64,000 nucleotides of DNA from contig NZ_JASGBP010000002.1 in the NCBI RefSeq assembly GCF_030053345.1, positions 372,001-436,000 of the forward strand. The letters run 5' to 3'. Source of the stretch: Flavobacterium sedimenticola (lineage in GTDB: Bacteria; Bacteroidota; Bacteroidia; Flavobacteriales; Flavobacteriaceae). A model generated the notes under the pieces. The model worked only from the letters and a program-made list of their open reading frames with translations. It searched no databases and was not told where the DNA came from. The translations under genes and the position numbers were made by a program. This document shows, in pieces, positions 26,593 to 37,697 of the stretch; the first letter of the stretch is position 1; each line of letters begins with the position of its first letter.

Positions 26593-27302
26593 TTATTTTT
26601 ATAAAACTGCTGTTAGCTCATATCATAGGCGATTTTATAGTACAGCCCGACGCTTGGGTAGCCGACAAGGAAAAGAAAATACACCGCAGCATGTACTTAT
26701 ACTTACATACGCTTTTACATGCGGTATTGGCTTATGTGTTGGTCGGTGAAAAAGCATTTGCCGCTTATGCGTTATTATTGGCCTTTTTGCACGGAGGTAT
26801 TGATTTTTTAAAGCTTCGTTTCCAGAGAAAAGAGAATAAACGCCGTTGGTTTATAGCTGATCAATGGTTGCACGTGTTGGTCATTATAGGAATTACTTTT
26901 GGCTATAACGGTGAGTTGCCCGACTTTTCTTTTGCAGATGACCAATTCTGGATTTTGGTTACAGCGTTGATTTTTTTGACAAAGCCAACTTCCATCATTA
27001 TCAAAAACATCATTTCGATTTGGACGCCTGAAAATAAATGGGACAAAAACGATGATTCCTTACAGAATGCGGGCAATTACATTGGAATCCTGGAACGATT
27101 GTTTGTATTTTACTTCGTGACTAGTGGTCATTTGGAAGCTGTCGGATTTTTATTGGCCGCCAAATCCATTTTCCGATTCGGAGATTTAAAAGAAGCCAAA
27201 GACCGAAAACTTACAGAATACGTCTTAATCGGAACGTTGCTGAGTTTTGGTATGGCTTTCTTGGTAGGTTTGCTAGTCCAATACGGCTTACTTTTTTGCT
27301 AA
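26589..27302 (+). CDS. DUF3307 family membrane protein, partner of SatD
   Basis: The 237-residue protein has an N-terminal DUF3307 signature: [18 protein letters not shown], several histidines ([28 protein letters not shown]), and [16 protein letters not shown]. About five or six membrane helices are predicted. Conserved His and Asp residues inside the membrane might bind metal or form an active site, but no function is known. The ATG overlaps the satD stop, and I recall the same gene pair in other bacteria, so the two proteins likely work together: a cytosolic DNA-binding sensor and a membrane component. The last 15 bases overlap the converging pyrD. Confidence 0.82.
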   Translation: MIIFIKLLLAHIIGDFIVQPDAWVADKEKKIHRSMYLYLHTLLHAVLAYVLVGEKAFAAYALLLAFLHGGIDFLKLRFQRKENKRRWFIADQWLHVLVIIGITFGYNGELPDFSFADDQFWILVTALIFLTKPTSIIIKNIISIWTPENKWDKNDDSLQNAGNYIGILERLFVFYFVTSGHLEAVGFLLAAKSIFRFGDLKEAKDRKLTEYVLIGTLLSFGMAFLVGLLVQYGLLFC

Positions 27303-28307
27303 AATTTTCTGATTGATTTCCTTAATCAAAGCCGGACCTTCATAAATAAATCCGGTATACAACTGCACCAAACTGGCACCGGCTTCCAATTTTTCGATTG
27401 CATCTTCGGCCGAGTGAATCCCACCAACGCCGATAATAGGGAAGGCTTTGTTGCTTTTTTCGGAGAGGAACCGAATCACTTCTGTAGCGCGTTTGGTTAA
27501 GGGTTTACCCGATAATCCTCCGGTTTCTGCTTTATTCTCCGACTGTAATCCATCGCGGGAAATGGTTGTATTCGTGGCGATAACACCCGCAATTTTGGAA
27601 TCGTTTACAATGTCAATAATATCCAATAATTGCTCGTTGGTCAAATCGGGGGCGATTTTCAATAAAATCGGTTTCGGATTTTGATGCAACAAATTGTGGG
27701 ATTGCAAGGTATTGAGCAACTCGGTTAACGGTTCTTTCTCTTGTAGCGCTCTGAGATTCGGCGTGTTGGGCGAACTCACATTCACCACAAAATAATCTAC
27801 GTAATTGAATAAAGCATCAAAACAAAGTAAGTAATCTGAAGTTGCATTTTCATTCGGGGTAATCTTGTTTTTTCCAATATTACCGCCAATCAGAACGCCT
27901 CGGTTTTGTTGTAAGCGAAGTACAGCGGCTTCCACGCCACCATTGTTAAATCCCATGCGGTTGATAATCGCACGGTCTTCTTTTAGGCGAAATAATCTTT
28001 TTTTCGGATTGCCGTCTTGTGGTTTTGGTGTCAGGGTGCCGATTTCGATAAATCCGAAACCAAAATGGGATAGCTCATTGTACAGCTTCGCATCTTTATC
28101 AAAACCAGCCGCCAATCCGACCGGGTTTTTGAATTTCAAACCAAAAACTTCTCGTTCCAAACGTTGGTCCTCGACAGCATACACCGATTTTAACAGGTTG
28201 GGAACAAAGGGAATTTTACAAAGAATTTTGATAACCGAAAAAGTGAAGTGATGCACTTCTTCCGGATCAAACCAAAAAAGGATTGGGCGAATGAGTAGTT
28301 TGTACAT
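27288..28307 (-). CDS. pyrD: Dihydroorotate dehydrogenase (quinone), class 2
   Basis: This FMN enzyme of the inner membrane oxidises dihydroorotate to orotate and passes electrons to quinone. The 339 residues include the class-2 N-terminal membrane-contact helices ([19 protein letters not shown]). Other marks are [21 protein letters not shown], the catalytic serine in [28 protein letters not shown], and the FMN-phosphate loops ([25 protein letters not shown]). ATG 28307 is used; the in-frame extension to 28364 covers the promoter and a repeat. It converges with the DUF3307 gene, overlapping by 15 bases. Confidence 0.95.
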   Translation of the reverse strand: MYKLLIRPILFWFDPEEVHHFTFSVIKILCKIPFVPNLLKSVYAVEDQRLEREVFGLKFKNPVGLAAGFDKDAKLYNELSHFGFGFIEIGTLTPKPQDGNPKKRLFRLKEDRAIINRMGFNNGGVEAAVLRLQQNRGVLIGGNIGKNKITPNENATSDYLLCFDALFNYVDYFVVNVSSPNTPNLRALQEKEPLTELLNTLQSHNLLHQNPKPILLKIAPDLTNEQLLDIIDIVNDSKIAGVIATNTTISRDGLQSENKAETGGLSGKPLTKRATEVIRFLSEKSNKAFPIIGVGGIHSAEDAIEKLEAGASLVQLYTGFIYEGPALIKEINQKILAKK

Positions 28308-28325
28308 GAGTGTGTTGTTGTGGTG

Positions 28326-28356
28326 CAAAGGTATAATTAATGTAACAATTAAACAA
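28326..28356 (-). promoter_or_regulatory. pyrD promoter (TTG, 20 bases, TACCTTTG)
   Basis: On the minus strand TTG (28354-28356) and TACCTTTG (28326-28333) are 20 bases apart. The leader would be about 14 bases. The -33 element lies inside one arm of an inverted repeat. Confidence 0.7.
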
Positions 28357-28436
28357 TGTAACAATTAATACTTCTTGATTCACCCATTGCTACATTATCG
28401 CATTAAATCATTGCTAGATTGTTTGATTGCTACATT
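28339..28436. repeat. AATGTAACAATT-type inverted repeat
   Basis: The left arm (28339-28368, two AATGTAACAATTAA-like words) and right arm (28403-28436) are imperfect reverse complements, about 30 bases long with some mismatches. It lies between divergent pyrD and nadC and overlaps the pyrD -33 element. Confidence 0.6.
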
Positions 28437-28484
28437 TTTAAATTGACAAATTAAATATTACTTTAGCCAAACAATACCAATCCC

Positions 28485-29342
28485 ATGATTTCAGAAGCAC
28501 AATTCCAAACCGAACTTAATATTATAATTCAAAACGGCATCCGCGAAGACATTGGTCCGGGCGATTACAGCTCTTTATCTTGTATTCCCGATACTGCGCA
28601 AGGCAGAGCCAAATTGTTGGTCAAAGATACCGGAATTATCGCCGGCGTCGCCTTTGCCCAAATGATATTTGAAAATGTCGACCCTACTTTGGAAGTCGAA
28701 GTCTTCATTCAAGACGGTACTCCGGTAAAACACGGCGATATTGTTTTTCACGTTTCAGGGAGTTCACAATCCATTTTGAAAGCCGAACGCTTGGTGCTCA
28801 ATTCCATGCAGCGCATGTCGGCCATCGCCACCAAAACCAACAGTTATGTCAAACTGCTCGAAGGTACCAAAACGAAGATTCTCGATACCCGAAAAACCAC
28901 TCCGGGTTTCCGAGCCTGCGAAAAATGGGCGGTTAAAATCGGCGGCGGCGAAAACCATCGTTTTGCGTTGTATGACATGATTATGCTCAAGGACAATCAC
29001 AACGATTTTGCCGGTGGTATAACGCATGCCATTAACAAAGCCAAAGCATTTTTAAAGCATCATAACCTCGATTTAAAAATTGTAGTCGAAGCGCGTAACC
29101 TGGCTGAAATTGAAGAAATTTTGCAAAACGATGGCGTATACCGAATCTTAATTGACAACTTTAACTTTGAAGATACCGAGAAAGCTGTCGTGCTGATTGG
29201 CGATCGTTGCCTAACCGAATCTTCGGGGAACATCAATGAAAAAACCATTCGCCAATATGCCGAGTGCGGCGTCGATTATATTTCTTCCGGTGCGTTGACC
29301 CATTCAGTGTATAACATGGATTTAAGTCTCAAAGCCTTTTAA
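28485..29342 (+). CDS. nadC: Nicotinate-nucleotide diphosphorylase (quinolinate phosphoribosyltransferase)
   Basis: NadC makes nicotinate mononucleotide from quinolinate and PRPP in de novo NAD synthesis. The 285 residues show EDIGPGDYSS near the N-terminus, ERLVLNSMQRMSAIATKT, the active-site LDTRKTTPGFRACEKWAV, GGGENHRFALYDMIMLKDNH, VVEARNLAEI and the C-terminal DYISSGALTHS. nadA and nadB are not in the window. The BrkB-type gene follows after three bases, so they are probably co-transcribed although the functions look unrelated. Confidence 0.95.
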   Translation: MISEAQFQTELNIIIQNGIREDIGPGDYSSLSCIPDTAQGRAKLLVKDTGIIAGVAFAQMIFENVDPTLEVEVFIQDGTPVKHGDIVFHVSGSSQSILKAERLVLNSMQRMSAIATKTNSYVKLLEGTKTKILDTRKTTPGFRACEKWAVKIGGGENHRFALYDMIMLKDNHNDFAGGITHAINKAKAFLKHHNLDLKIVVEARNLAEIEEILQNDGVYRILIDNFNFEDTEKAVVLIGDRCLTESSGNINEKTIRQYAECGVDYISSGALTHSVYNMDLSLKAF

Positions 29343-29345
29343 AAA

Positions 29346-30293
29346 ATGAGTATCGAGATAGAAGACAAGCTCAAAAAAATACCGATAGTCAGAACGCTCG
29401 TTTTGCTGTTGCAAAAAATACCGTTGCCTTGGCTGCACGGTTTGTCGCTCTACGATTTAATTGAGCACTATTTTATCGGGATTGTCGAAGGCGCTATTTC
29501 GTACCGCGCGGCGGCCATTGCATGGAGTTTCTTTATGTCACTGTTTCCGTTTGCGCTTTTTATACTCAACCTCATTCCGTATATTCCGATAGAAGGGTTT
29601 CAGGAGGATTTTCTCGGATTTGTGCAGCAAAGTGTGCCACCCACCACTTATGATGCCATCTATAAAATCATCAACGATATTTTGCATAACAGTCATTCGG
29701 GCTTAATTTCAACCGGATTTTTTATGGCCATTCTCTTGATGACCAATGGGGTCAATTCTATTTTAGGCGGTTTCGAGAGTTCACATCACATCGATTTTTC
29801 ACACAAACGCAAGTTTTTCCGCCAATATTTGGTGTCGTTGGCGCTTTCCATTTTATTGGCATTGTTGCTTATCATTACCGTGGCCGCCATCGTGATTTTT
29901 GAGGTTCTTTTGCAAAAAACCAAAATCCAAGACGTGTTGTCCGACAACATTCCGCTCATCGAAATGGGGCGTTATGCCTTTGTAATTCTCATGATTTTGT
30001 TCGCTACCTCGTTGTTGTTTAAGTTCGGTATCAAACGCGATTCACGCCGTTCTTTCATCTCTATCGGCTCGGTTTTTACGACCATTTTAATCATCCTGTC
30101 GTCTTACACTTTTGGGATTTGGGTGATTAAATTTTCCAAGTATAACGAGCTGTACGGCTCTATCGGAACGCTGTTGGTCATCATGTTTTACATTTGGATT
30201 AACTGCATGATTCTGCTCTTAGGGTTCGATTTAAACGCCTCGATTAATAAAATAAAACGCCAAAAAGAAAAAGAATTAGAAACCCATCCGTAG
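29346..30293 (+). CDS. YihY/BrkB family inner-membrane protein
   Basis: The 315-residue protein has six hydrophobic helices and the family pattern: GAISYRAAAIAWSFFMSLFP, then FALFILNLIPYIPI, a SHRKFF-like turn (HKRKFFRQYLVS), and IMFYIWINCMILLLGFDLNA at the end. The family was once mis-named ribonuclease BN; the true function of YihY/BrkB proteins is unknown, although envelope integrity and transport roles have been suggested. It starts three bases after nadC. Confidence 0.9.
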   Translation: MSIEIEDKLKKIPIVRTLVLLLQKIPLPWLHGLSLYDLIEHYFIGIVEGAISYRAAAIAWSFFMSLFPFALFILNLIPYIPIEGFQEDFLGFVQQSVPPTTYDAIYKIINDILHNSHSGLISTGFFMAILLMTNGVNSILGGFESSHHIDFSHKRKFFRQYLVSLALSILLALLLIITVAAIVIFEVLLQKTKIQDVLSDNIPLIEMGRYAFVILMILFATSLLFKFGIKRDSRRSFISIGSVFTTILIILSSYTFGIWVIKFSKYNELYGSIGTLLVIMFYIWINCMILLLGFDLNASINKIKRQKEKELETHP

Positions 30294-30310
30294 GCGTTTT
30301 TTAAACGTAA

Positions 30311-30352
30311 TTCCTGCCATCCGCTTTACTTCGTGCCGCTGCTGTCAGGGTT
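30311..30352 (-). repeat. Dispersed structured repeat, copy 2 (short form)
   Basis: Read on the minus strand the ends are CCCTGACAGCAGCGGC (30350-30335) and GCGGATGGCAGGAATT (30324 side). Pairing is CCTG/CAGG, then A.G, then CA/TG. Only about 10 bases separate the ends, so the inner hairpin of other copies is nearly absent. Confidence 0.7.
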
Positions 30353-30390
30353 AAAACTCAAACGGGTTGCCATTTTTTAAACTGATTATC

Positions 30391-32847
30391 ATGTCTTTTT
30401 TTGTTGAAGTTATCATGCCGCTTTCACTCCCTAAAACCTTTACTTACAAGGTTTCGGAAGCCGAATACCACTACATCAAAAAAGGGATGCGTATCGCGGT
30501 ACCGTTTGGTAAAAACAAAATCTACACGGCCTTGGCGATTGAGTTGCATCAAAACGAACCAACGCTTTACGAAGCCAAAGACATTCACCAAATTTTAGAC
30601 GAAAAGCCCATTGTGAATGAGAGGCAAATCAACCATTGGTTTTGGATTGCGTCTTATTATATGTGTCACATCGGTGATGTGTATCGAGGCGCTTTACCGT
30701 CGGCTTTGCTACTCGAAAGCGAAACCATCATTTCCCAACAAAAAGACACCGTGGTCGATGAAGCCGAATTGTCGGACGATGAATTTCTGATTTACGAGGC
30801 CTTGCAACACCAAAGCACGCTGAAAGTCGAAAACATTATTGAGATACTCGGTAAAAAAACGGTACTGCCGGTCATTCAAAAACTAATCCATAAAAAAATT
30901 ATTTCGCTCGACGAAGCGATTCAGGAAGTCTACAAGCCCAAGCTCATTCGCTATATCCGCTTGCATCCGCACTACCAATCGGAAGAAAATTTGATTGCCT
31001 TGTTGGACACTTTCAACAAAAATGCGGGTAAGCAAAAACAATTGGTGTTACAGTATTTTCAATTACAAGCGCAGGAGCGCCAACCCATTTCGGTCAAACA
31101 GCTTACCGAAACGGCTCAAGCTTCCTCGGCTATCGTAAAAGCTTTAGTGGATAAAGGCGTTTTTGAAGAATATTACCTGCAGGAAGACCGCGTCAATTTT
31201 ACCCAAAACCAACGGGAAAACCAACTTTATTTGAGTGAAGCCCAACAAAGAGCACACGATGAAATCGTCCAAACGTTTACCGGTAAGGATGTTTGTTTAT
31301 TACATGGTGTCACTTCCAGCGGGAAAACCGAAATTTACACCAGGCTCATTGAAAAGTATATCGCTGATGGAAAGCAGGTTTTGTATTTACTACCCGAAAT
31401 TGCCTTAACTACACAATTGGTTTCGCGATTAACGCAACATTTCGGGAACAAAGTCGCCGTTTTTCATTCCAAGTACAGCAACAACGAAAGGGTAGAAGTA
31501 TGGCAAAACGTTTTGCAACAATCCGAAAAAGCCCAAATTGTCATTGGGGCACGTTCGGCTTTGTTTTTACCGTTTTCGAATTTGGGACTAATTATCATTG
31601 ACGAAGAACACGAATCCACTTTCAAACAACAAGATCCGGCACCGCGTTACCACGCGCGCGATGCGGCTATCGTTTTGGCCCATGCGCATCAATCTAAAGT
31701 GTTGTTGGGTTCGGCCACGCCAAGCATTGAAACGTATTATAATGCAACTTCAGGAAAATTTGGCTTGGTCACTTTAAAAGAGCGCTTTGGCAACGTCCAA
31801 CTTCCTGAAATTGAATTGGTGGATTTGAAAGACAGTTATTTCCGCAAGAAAATGAAAGGGCATTTCAGCCTGACTCTAATTGAACAAATCACCGAAGCCT
31901 TCGCCAATAAGGAGCAAGTAATACTATTTCAAAACCGACGCGGGTTTTCTCCGGTTTTGGAATGCTTAACCTGTGGTCATGTGCCGCAATGTCCGCAATG
32001 CGATGTGAGTTTGACGTATCACAAATACAAAAACCAATTGCGTTGTCATTACTGTGGTTACAGTATGGCAAAGCCTTCGAATTGTCATGTTTGCTCCAGT
32101 GTCGATTTGGAAACCAAAGGATTTGGTACCGAACAAATCGAGTTGGAATTAGCCGAGTTATTTCCGAATAAGAATATCAAGCGGATGGACCAAGACACCA
32201 CGCGCGGCAAATACAGTTTTGAAAAAATCATCGATGGTTTTAAAAATCGTGAAATCGATGTTTTGGTCGGTACGCAAATGTTGGCCAAAGGTTTGGATTT
32301 TGACAATGTATCGCTAGTAGGCATCATGAATGCCGATAACATGTTATACCATCCCGATTTTAGAGCTTTTGAAAGAAGTTATCAGATGATGACGCAAGTG
32401 GCAGGACGCTCGGGGCGCAGTGAAAAACGCGGCAAAGTAGTGATTCAAACGTATAACCCACTTCATAATATTATACAACAAGTGACGCATAACGATTACG
32501 AAGGCATGTACAAAGAGCAATTGTACGAGCGTAAGATTTATTATTATCCGCCATTTTATCGTTTGATACGCTTAACGTTGAAACACCGCGATTTCGAAAA
32601 GCTCAAAGAAGGGTCGATGTGGTTGTATCAGGTATTGAAACAAAGTGTATCCATTCCGGTGTTGGGTCCCGAGGAACCGGCGGTGAGTCGCATTCGCAAC
32701 GAATACATCCGCACCATTATGGTTAAAATACCGGCAGATACGTCACTGCAAGGCACAAAAAAAACTATTCAGAAAGTACTGAATAGTTTTGATTTGGTCG
32801 TACCCTACAGAACGATTAAAGTTACTGTAAATGTAGATTATTATTGA
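30391..32847 (+). CDS. priA: Primosomal protein N' (replication-restart helicase)
   Basis: PriA recognises stalled forks and reloads the replicative helicase. The 818 residues include the N-terminal 3'-DNA-binding domain (VEVIMPLSLPKTFTYKV) and helicase motifs GVTSSGKTEIY (Walker A), IIIDEEHESTFKQ (DEEH box), RYHARDAAI and LLGSATPS. The zinc-binding insertion has four CxxC pairs (CLTCGHVPQCPQC, RCHYCGY, CHVC), followed by GTEQIELELAELFP, VLVGTQMLAKGLDF and QVAGRSGR. ATG 30391 gives the usual N-terminus; the ATG at 30367 adds eight residues. It converges with the LytTR gene, with six bases between stops. Confidence 0.96.
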   Translation: MSFFVEVIMPLSLPKTFTYKVSEAEYHYIKKGMRIAVPFGKNKIYTALAIELHQNEPTLYEAKDIHQILDEKPIVNERQINHWFWIASYYMCHIGDVYRGALPSALLLESETIISQQKDTVVDEAELSDDEFLIYEALQHQSTLKVENIIEILGKKTVLPVIQKLIHKKIISLDEAIQEVYKPKLIRYIRLHPHYQSEENLIALLDTFNKNAGKQKQLVLQYFQLQAQERQPISVKQLTETAQASSAIVKALVDKGVFEEYYLQEDRVNFTQNQRENQLYLSEAQQRAHDEIVQTFTGKDVCLLHGVTSSGKTEIYTRLIEKYIADGKQVLYLLPEIALTTQLVSRLTQHFGNKVAVFHSKYSNNERVEVWQNVLQQSEKAQIVIGARSALFLPFSNLGLIIIDEEHESTFKQQDPAPRYHARDAAIVLAHAHQSKVLLGSATPSIETYYNATSGKFGLVTLKERFGNVQLPEIELVDLKDSYFRKKMKGHFSLTLIEQITEAFANKEQVILFQNRRGFSPVLECLTCGHVPQCPQCDVSLTYHKYKNQLRCHYCGYSMAKPSNCHVCSSVDLETKGFGTEQIELELAELFPNKNIKRMDQDTTRGKYSFEKIIDGFKNREIDVLVGTQMLAKGLDFDNVSLVGIMNADNMLYHPDFRAFERSYQMMTQVAGRSGRSEKRGKVVIQTYNPLHNIIQQVTHNDYEGMYKEQLYERKIYYYPPFYRLIRLTLKHRDFEKLKEGSMWLYQVLKQSVSIPVLGPEEPAVSRIRNEYIRTIMVKIPADTSLQGTKKTIQKVLNSFDLVVPYRTIKVTVNVDYY

Positions 32848-32853
32848 GTAATG

Positions 32854-33549
32854 TTACGCAATAGCTAAGGCTCTGATTAAATCTTCTTTCTTATTTCGAC
32901 TCAACGGAATTTTAGTCATACCGATTTCGGCAAACTTGCTGTTAAAGCGCTCTACTTTATCGATATTAATAATGTAGGATTTGTGAACGCGAATGAATTT
33001 GTCTTTTGACAAATCTTGTTCGAAAGATTTCATCGTCGAAAGGACCAAGTTACTGTCGTCTTCGGTCACTACTTTTACATAGTCGCCGTAGGCTTCAATC
33101 CACTTAATTTTATTGGTATACACTTTAAGCTTTTTGAGATTACTCTTAATAAAGATGTGTTCTCCTTCTTCTTCCTGATTTTCTTTTTTAAGCATATGGA
33201 AATCCATCGCTCTTCGAACAGAAGCATTGAAACGATCTAGGGCTATCGGTTTTTGTAGGTAATCCGTAGCATCGTAGTCGAATGCTTTCATAGCATATTC
33301 GGCTTTAGACGTAATAAAAATAATTTGAGGTTTTACTTTTAAACCGTCCAGAAAATCAAATCCACTGATGACCGGCATCTCGATATCGAGGAAAATTAAG
33401 TCAACCGTGTGTACAGACATGCAATTTTTTGCTTCAATTGCATTTGAAAAATCTCCCACTAAATGTAAATTGGGATGATTATTTACTAACTTTGCAATGA
33501 TCATCCTTTGGATGGAACTATCATCGACAACAACACAATTTAGTTTCAT
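32854..33549 (-). CDS. LytTR-family response regulator
   Basis: The 231-residue protein joins a receiver domain (VVVDDSS, phospho-acceptor in IFLDIEMPVISG, ITSKAEYAMKAF, YLQKPI) to a C-terminal LytTR DNA-binding domain (about 135-231: IKWIEAYGDYVKVVT, FIRVHKSYIINIDKVERF, IPLSRNKKEDL). Members bind direct repeats in promoters of cell-envelope or virulence genes and usually work with a LytS-like kinase, which is not adjacent here. A TATTTTTG -7 element is at 33578-33585. Confidence 0.93.
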   Translation of the reverse strand: MKLNCVVVDDSSIQRMIIAKLVNNHPNLHLVGDFSNAIEAKNCMSVHTVDLIFLDIEMPVISGFDFLDGLKVKPQIIFITSKAEYAMKAFDYDATDYLQKPIALDRFNASVRRAMDFHMLKKENQEEEGEHIFIKSNLKKLKVYTNKIKWIEAYGDYVKVVTEDDSNLVLSTMKSFEQDLSKDKFIRVHKSYIINIDKVERFNSKFAEIGMTKIPLSRNKKEDLIRALAIA

Positions 33550-33577
33550 AATACTATTTATTATAGATTTGGTAAGT

Positions 33578-33585
33578 CAAAAATA
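33578..33585 (-). promoter_or_regulatory. -7 element TATTTTTG for the LytTR gene
   Basis: It fits TAnnTTTG on the minus strand with a leader of about 24 bases. The whole spacer to rpsF is AT-rich. Confidence 0.5.
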
Positions 33586-33699
33586 GATAGTTTTTTTTTA
33601 ACCACCAAGCATTTTATCGATTTTTTTTGCTTTTAAACGATATTTTTTACTTTTTGACGATTTATGCTTGTTTGTGATGGTTAATTGAAAAGTATTTTT

Positions 33700-33707
33700 T
33701 ATCTTCG
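33700..33707 (+). promoter_or_regulatory. Ribosomal operon -7 element TATCTTCG
   Basis: TATCTTCG is one base from TAnnTTTG and lies 30 bases before ATG 33738 of rpsF. TTG triplets occur upstream but at non-ideal spacing. Confidence 0.5.
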
Positions 33708-33737
33708 CGCCCAATTTAAAATTTAACAAAATTTATT

Positions 33738-34076
33738 ATGAATCATTACGAAACTGTTTTCATCTTAAATCCCGTTTTATCTGAAGTTCAGGTAAAGGAA
33801 ACAGTAAGCAAATTTGAAGATTTTCTTACGTCAAGAGGAGCCAAGATGGTATCAAAAGAGGATTGGGGCTTAAAAAAATTAGCCTACGAAATCCAAAACA
33901 AGAAAAGTGGTTTTTACCATTTGTTTGAATTCCAAGTAGCTCCGGAAGTCTTAATTGCTTTCGAAACTGAATTCAGACGCGACGAGCGAGTAATGCGTTT
34001 CTTAACGGTAAGTTTGGACAAACACGCAGTAGCTTGGGCTGAAAGAAGAAGAGAAAAATTAAAAATTAAAGCGTAA
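33738..34076 (+). CDS. rpsF: 30S ribosomal protein S6
   Basis: S6 binds the central domain of 16S rRNA together with S18. The 112 residues begin [16 protein letters not shown] and hold [34 protein letters not shown], all standard S6 marks. rpsR follows after five bases, then rplI, giving the common S6-S18-L9 operon without the single-strand-binding-protein gene found between them in some phyla. Confidence 0.97.
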   Translation: MNHYETVFILNPVLSEVQVKETVSKFEDFLTSRGAKMVSKEDWGLKKLAYEIQNKKSGFYHLFEFQVAPEVLIAFETEFRRDERVMRFLTVSLDKHAVAWAERRREKLKIKA

Positions 34077-34081
34077 GTAGT

Positions 34082-34378
34082 ATGTCAACAATCGAGCAAT
34101 CTGCCAAAGGAAAAAAAGACGGAGATATCAGATATTTAACGCCTTTAAACATTGAAACCAACAAAACTAAAAAGTATTGTCGTTTCAAAAAATCAGGAAT
34201 CAAATACGTAGACTATAAAGATCCTGACTTCTTATTGAAATTCGTTAACGAACAAGGTAAAATTTTACCACGTCGTTTAACCGGAACTTCATTAAAATAC
34301 CAAAGAAAAGTGTCGGTAGCAGTTAAAAGAGCACGTCACTTAGCTTTAATGCCATACGTGGCCGACTTATTAAAATAA
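34082..34378 (+). CDS. rpsR: 30S ribosomal protein S18
   Basis: The 98-residue protein contains [22 protein letters not shown] and [16 protein letters not shown], then [12 protein letters not shown], the S18 core, with a Bacteroidetes-type N-terminal extension. It pairs with S6 in the small subunit. It ends 60 bases before the L9 start, and that spacer is structured. Confidence 0.97.
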   Translation: MSTIEQSAKGKKDGDIRYLTPLNIETNKTKKYCRFKKSGIKYVDYKDPDFLLKFVNEQGKILPRRLTGTSLKYQRKVSVAVKRARHLALMPYVADLLK

Positions 34379-34389
34379 TATAAACAATA

Positions 34390-34438
34390 GTTGTTGCCTC
34401 GCCACGGCGGGCTAACTTCTTTAATAAAGGACAACAAC
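34390..34438 (+). promoter_or_regulatory. Structured leader of rplI that hides its Shine-Dalgarno region
   Basis: GTTGTTGCCT (34390-34399) pairs with AGGACAACAAC (34428-34438), ten pairs with one bulged A. Small inner hairpins CGC/GCG and CTTT/AAAG lie between. The right arm overlaps AAAGGA (34426-34431), a Shine-Dalgarno-like sequence eight bases from ATG 34439, so folding would block initiation. Autoregulation by a ribosomal protein or translational coupling is inferred. Confidence 0.65.
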
Positions 34439-34879
34439 ATGGAATTGATCTTAAAACAAGACGTTCAAAATTTAGGATTTAAAGACGATGTCGTAACGGT
34501 AAAACCGGGTTACGGTCGTAATTATTTAATCCCGCAAGGTTTTGCTACTTTAGCAACACCATCTGCCAAAAAAGTATTAGCGGAAAACTTAAAACAAAGA
34601 GCTTTCAAAGAAGCTAAATTAGTTGACGATGCTAAAAAACAAGCAGAAGCGTTAAAAGCATTAGAAATTAAAATCACGGCTAAAGCCGGTGGTGAAAAAT
34701 TATTCGGTTCGATTACCAACATCGACTTAGCAGAAGCTTTAGAAGCTGCCGGTCAACCCATCGACAGAAAATTCATTACCAGCGGTGTGGTAAAACGTAC
34801 CGGAAAATATTTCGCTACCGTTAGATTGCACAGAGAAGTGGTAATCGAATTGCCATACGAAATCGTAGCCGAGAAATAA
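34439..34879 (+). CDS. rplI: 50S ribosomal protein L9
   Basis: From ATG 34439 the protein has 146 residues, the normal size. It starts MELILKQDVQNLGFKDDVV with the signature VKPGYGRNYLIPQGFA, a central connecting helix and the C-terminal rRNA-binding domain (KLFGSITNIDLAEALEA). The upstream in-frame TTG at 34391 would translate the leader structure and is rejected. This is the last gene of the rpsF operon and is followed by a strong terminator. Confidence 0.97.
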   Translation: MELILKQDVQNLGFKDDVVTVKPGYGRNYLIPQGFATLATPSAKKVLAENLKQRAFKEAKLVDDAKKQAEALKALEIKITAKAGGEKLFGSITNIDLAEALEAAGQPIDRKFITSGVVKRTGKYFATVRLHREVVIELPYEIVAEK

Positions 34880-34902
34880 TATTTCAAGATACACCCAAAA
34901 AG

Positions 34903-34927
34903 TCCCGATTCGTCGGGATTTTTTTTT
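34903..34927 (+). terminator. Terminator of the rpsF-rpsR-rplI operon
   Basis: TCCCGA / TCGGGA stem with a TTCG tetraloop, followed by nine T. A dispersed structured repeat begins immediately after it. Confidence 0.92.
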
Positions 34928-35008
34928 GGAAGCCCTGTCCCGCTGTTCGCTGTATCTTTTGACTTGTTTGTCAACAAGTTAAAAGGATGCCGCTGCCATC
35001 GGGGCTGG
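34928..35008 (-). repeat. Dispersed structured repeat, copy 3 (full form)
   Basis: On the minus strand: left end CCAGCCCCGATGGCAGCGGC followed by ATCC (35008-34985), an inner hairpin ACTTGTT / AACAAGT, then the right end GATACAGCGAACAGCGGGAC (34956 onwards). Pairing is CCCG/CGGG, A.G, TG/CA. It directly follows the rplI terminator. Confidence 0.8.
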
Positions 35009-35079
35009 AACAATTGCTGTTCAATAGCGGTCATCCGGTAGCTCAGCACCTTAAAACCTCAGAACCTTAGCACTTTAAA

Positions 35080-35553
35080 ATGAAGTACAAACGACTCACC
35101 AAAGAACAATTCGAAGCCTTACACCAAGAATTCAGCAACTTCCTGGCGACACAATCTATTGATAAAACCGAATGGGATTCGATTAAAACCCATAAGCCCG
35201 AAGTAGCCGAACAGGAATTAGACGTATTCTCCGATTTAATTTGGGAAGGCGTGCTCACCAATGCGCATTATTTAGAACATTTTTCTAAAAACCACATCTT
35301 TCTTTTTCATTGTCAGGAAAAGTTAATCCAATCGATAGTACTTAAATCGTTGGTATCGGAAATCGACTTCATGCAAAAAGAAGGATTGCAATGGTTAAGC
35401 GACAATATGTTTACCGATAATGTCGAAATTCACTTGGGCAAAAAAGAATACGAACAAGAACGCAACTCGGCTATTTTTGATTTAATCACACAAGGCGCTA
35501 TTTTAAGTGACGGCCAATTGTACCTGCAAATCAACGGGATAATTCAGGCGTAA
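35080..35553 (+). CDS. DUF6495 family protein
   Basis: The 157-residue soluble protein begins MKYKRLTKEQFEALHQEF and is largely helical, with EQELDVFSDLIWEGVL, YLEHFSKNHIFLFHC and SLVSEIDFMQKEGLQWLSDN. I recognise it as the flavobacterial DUF6495 family; function unknown. It stands between the ribosomal operon and ligA, with 72 bases to ligA, so co-transcription is possible. Confidence 0.75.
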   Translation: MKYKRLTKEQFEALHQEFSNFLATQSIDKTEWDSIKTHKPEVAEQELDVFSDLIWEGVLTNAHYLEHFSKNHIFLFHCQEKLIQSIVLKSLVSEIDFMQKEGLQWLSDNMFTDNVEIHLGKKEYEQERNSAIFDLITQGAILSDGQLYLQINGIIQA

Positions 35554-35610
35554 AGTTTATTCCTTTTTCCAAAAATATTGGCTATTTTAGTGCGCATTAT
35601 TTGTAACTAG

Positions 35611-37623
<2,013 letters not shown>

Positions 37624-37697
37624 GAAGGAATTAATTTTAAACCAATAGTCTTTGGTATTATTTTTTGTGTTAATTTTAATTCGTTAAAGTATAGGTT

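Noticed and set aside
34391..34438. Earlier TTG start for rplI
   Set aside because: The extra 16 residues come from the structured leader and are absent from L9 proteins.
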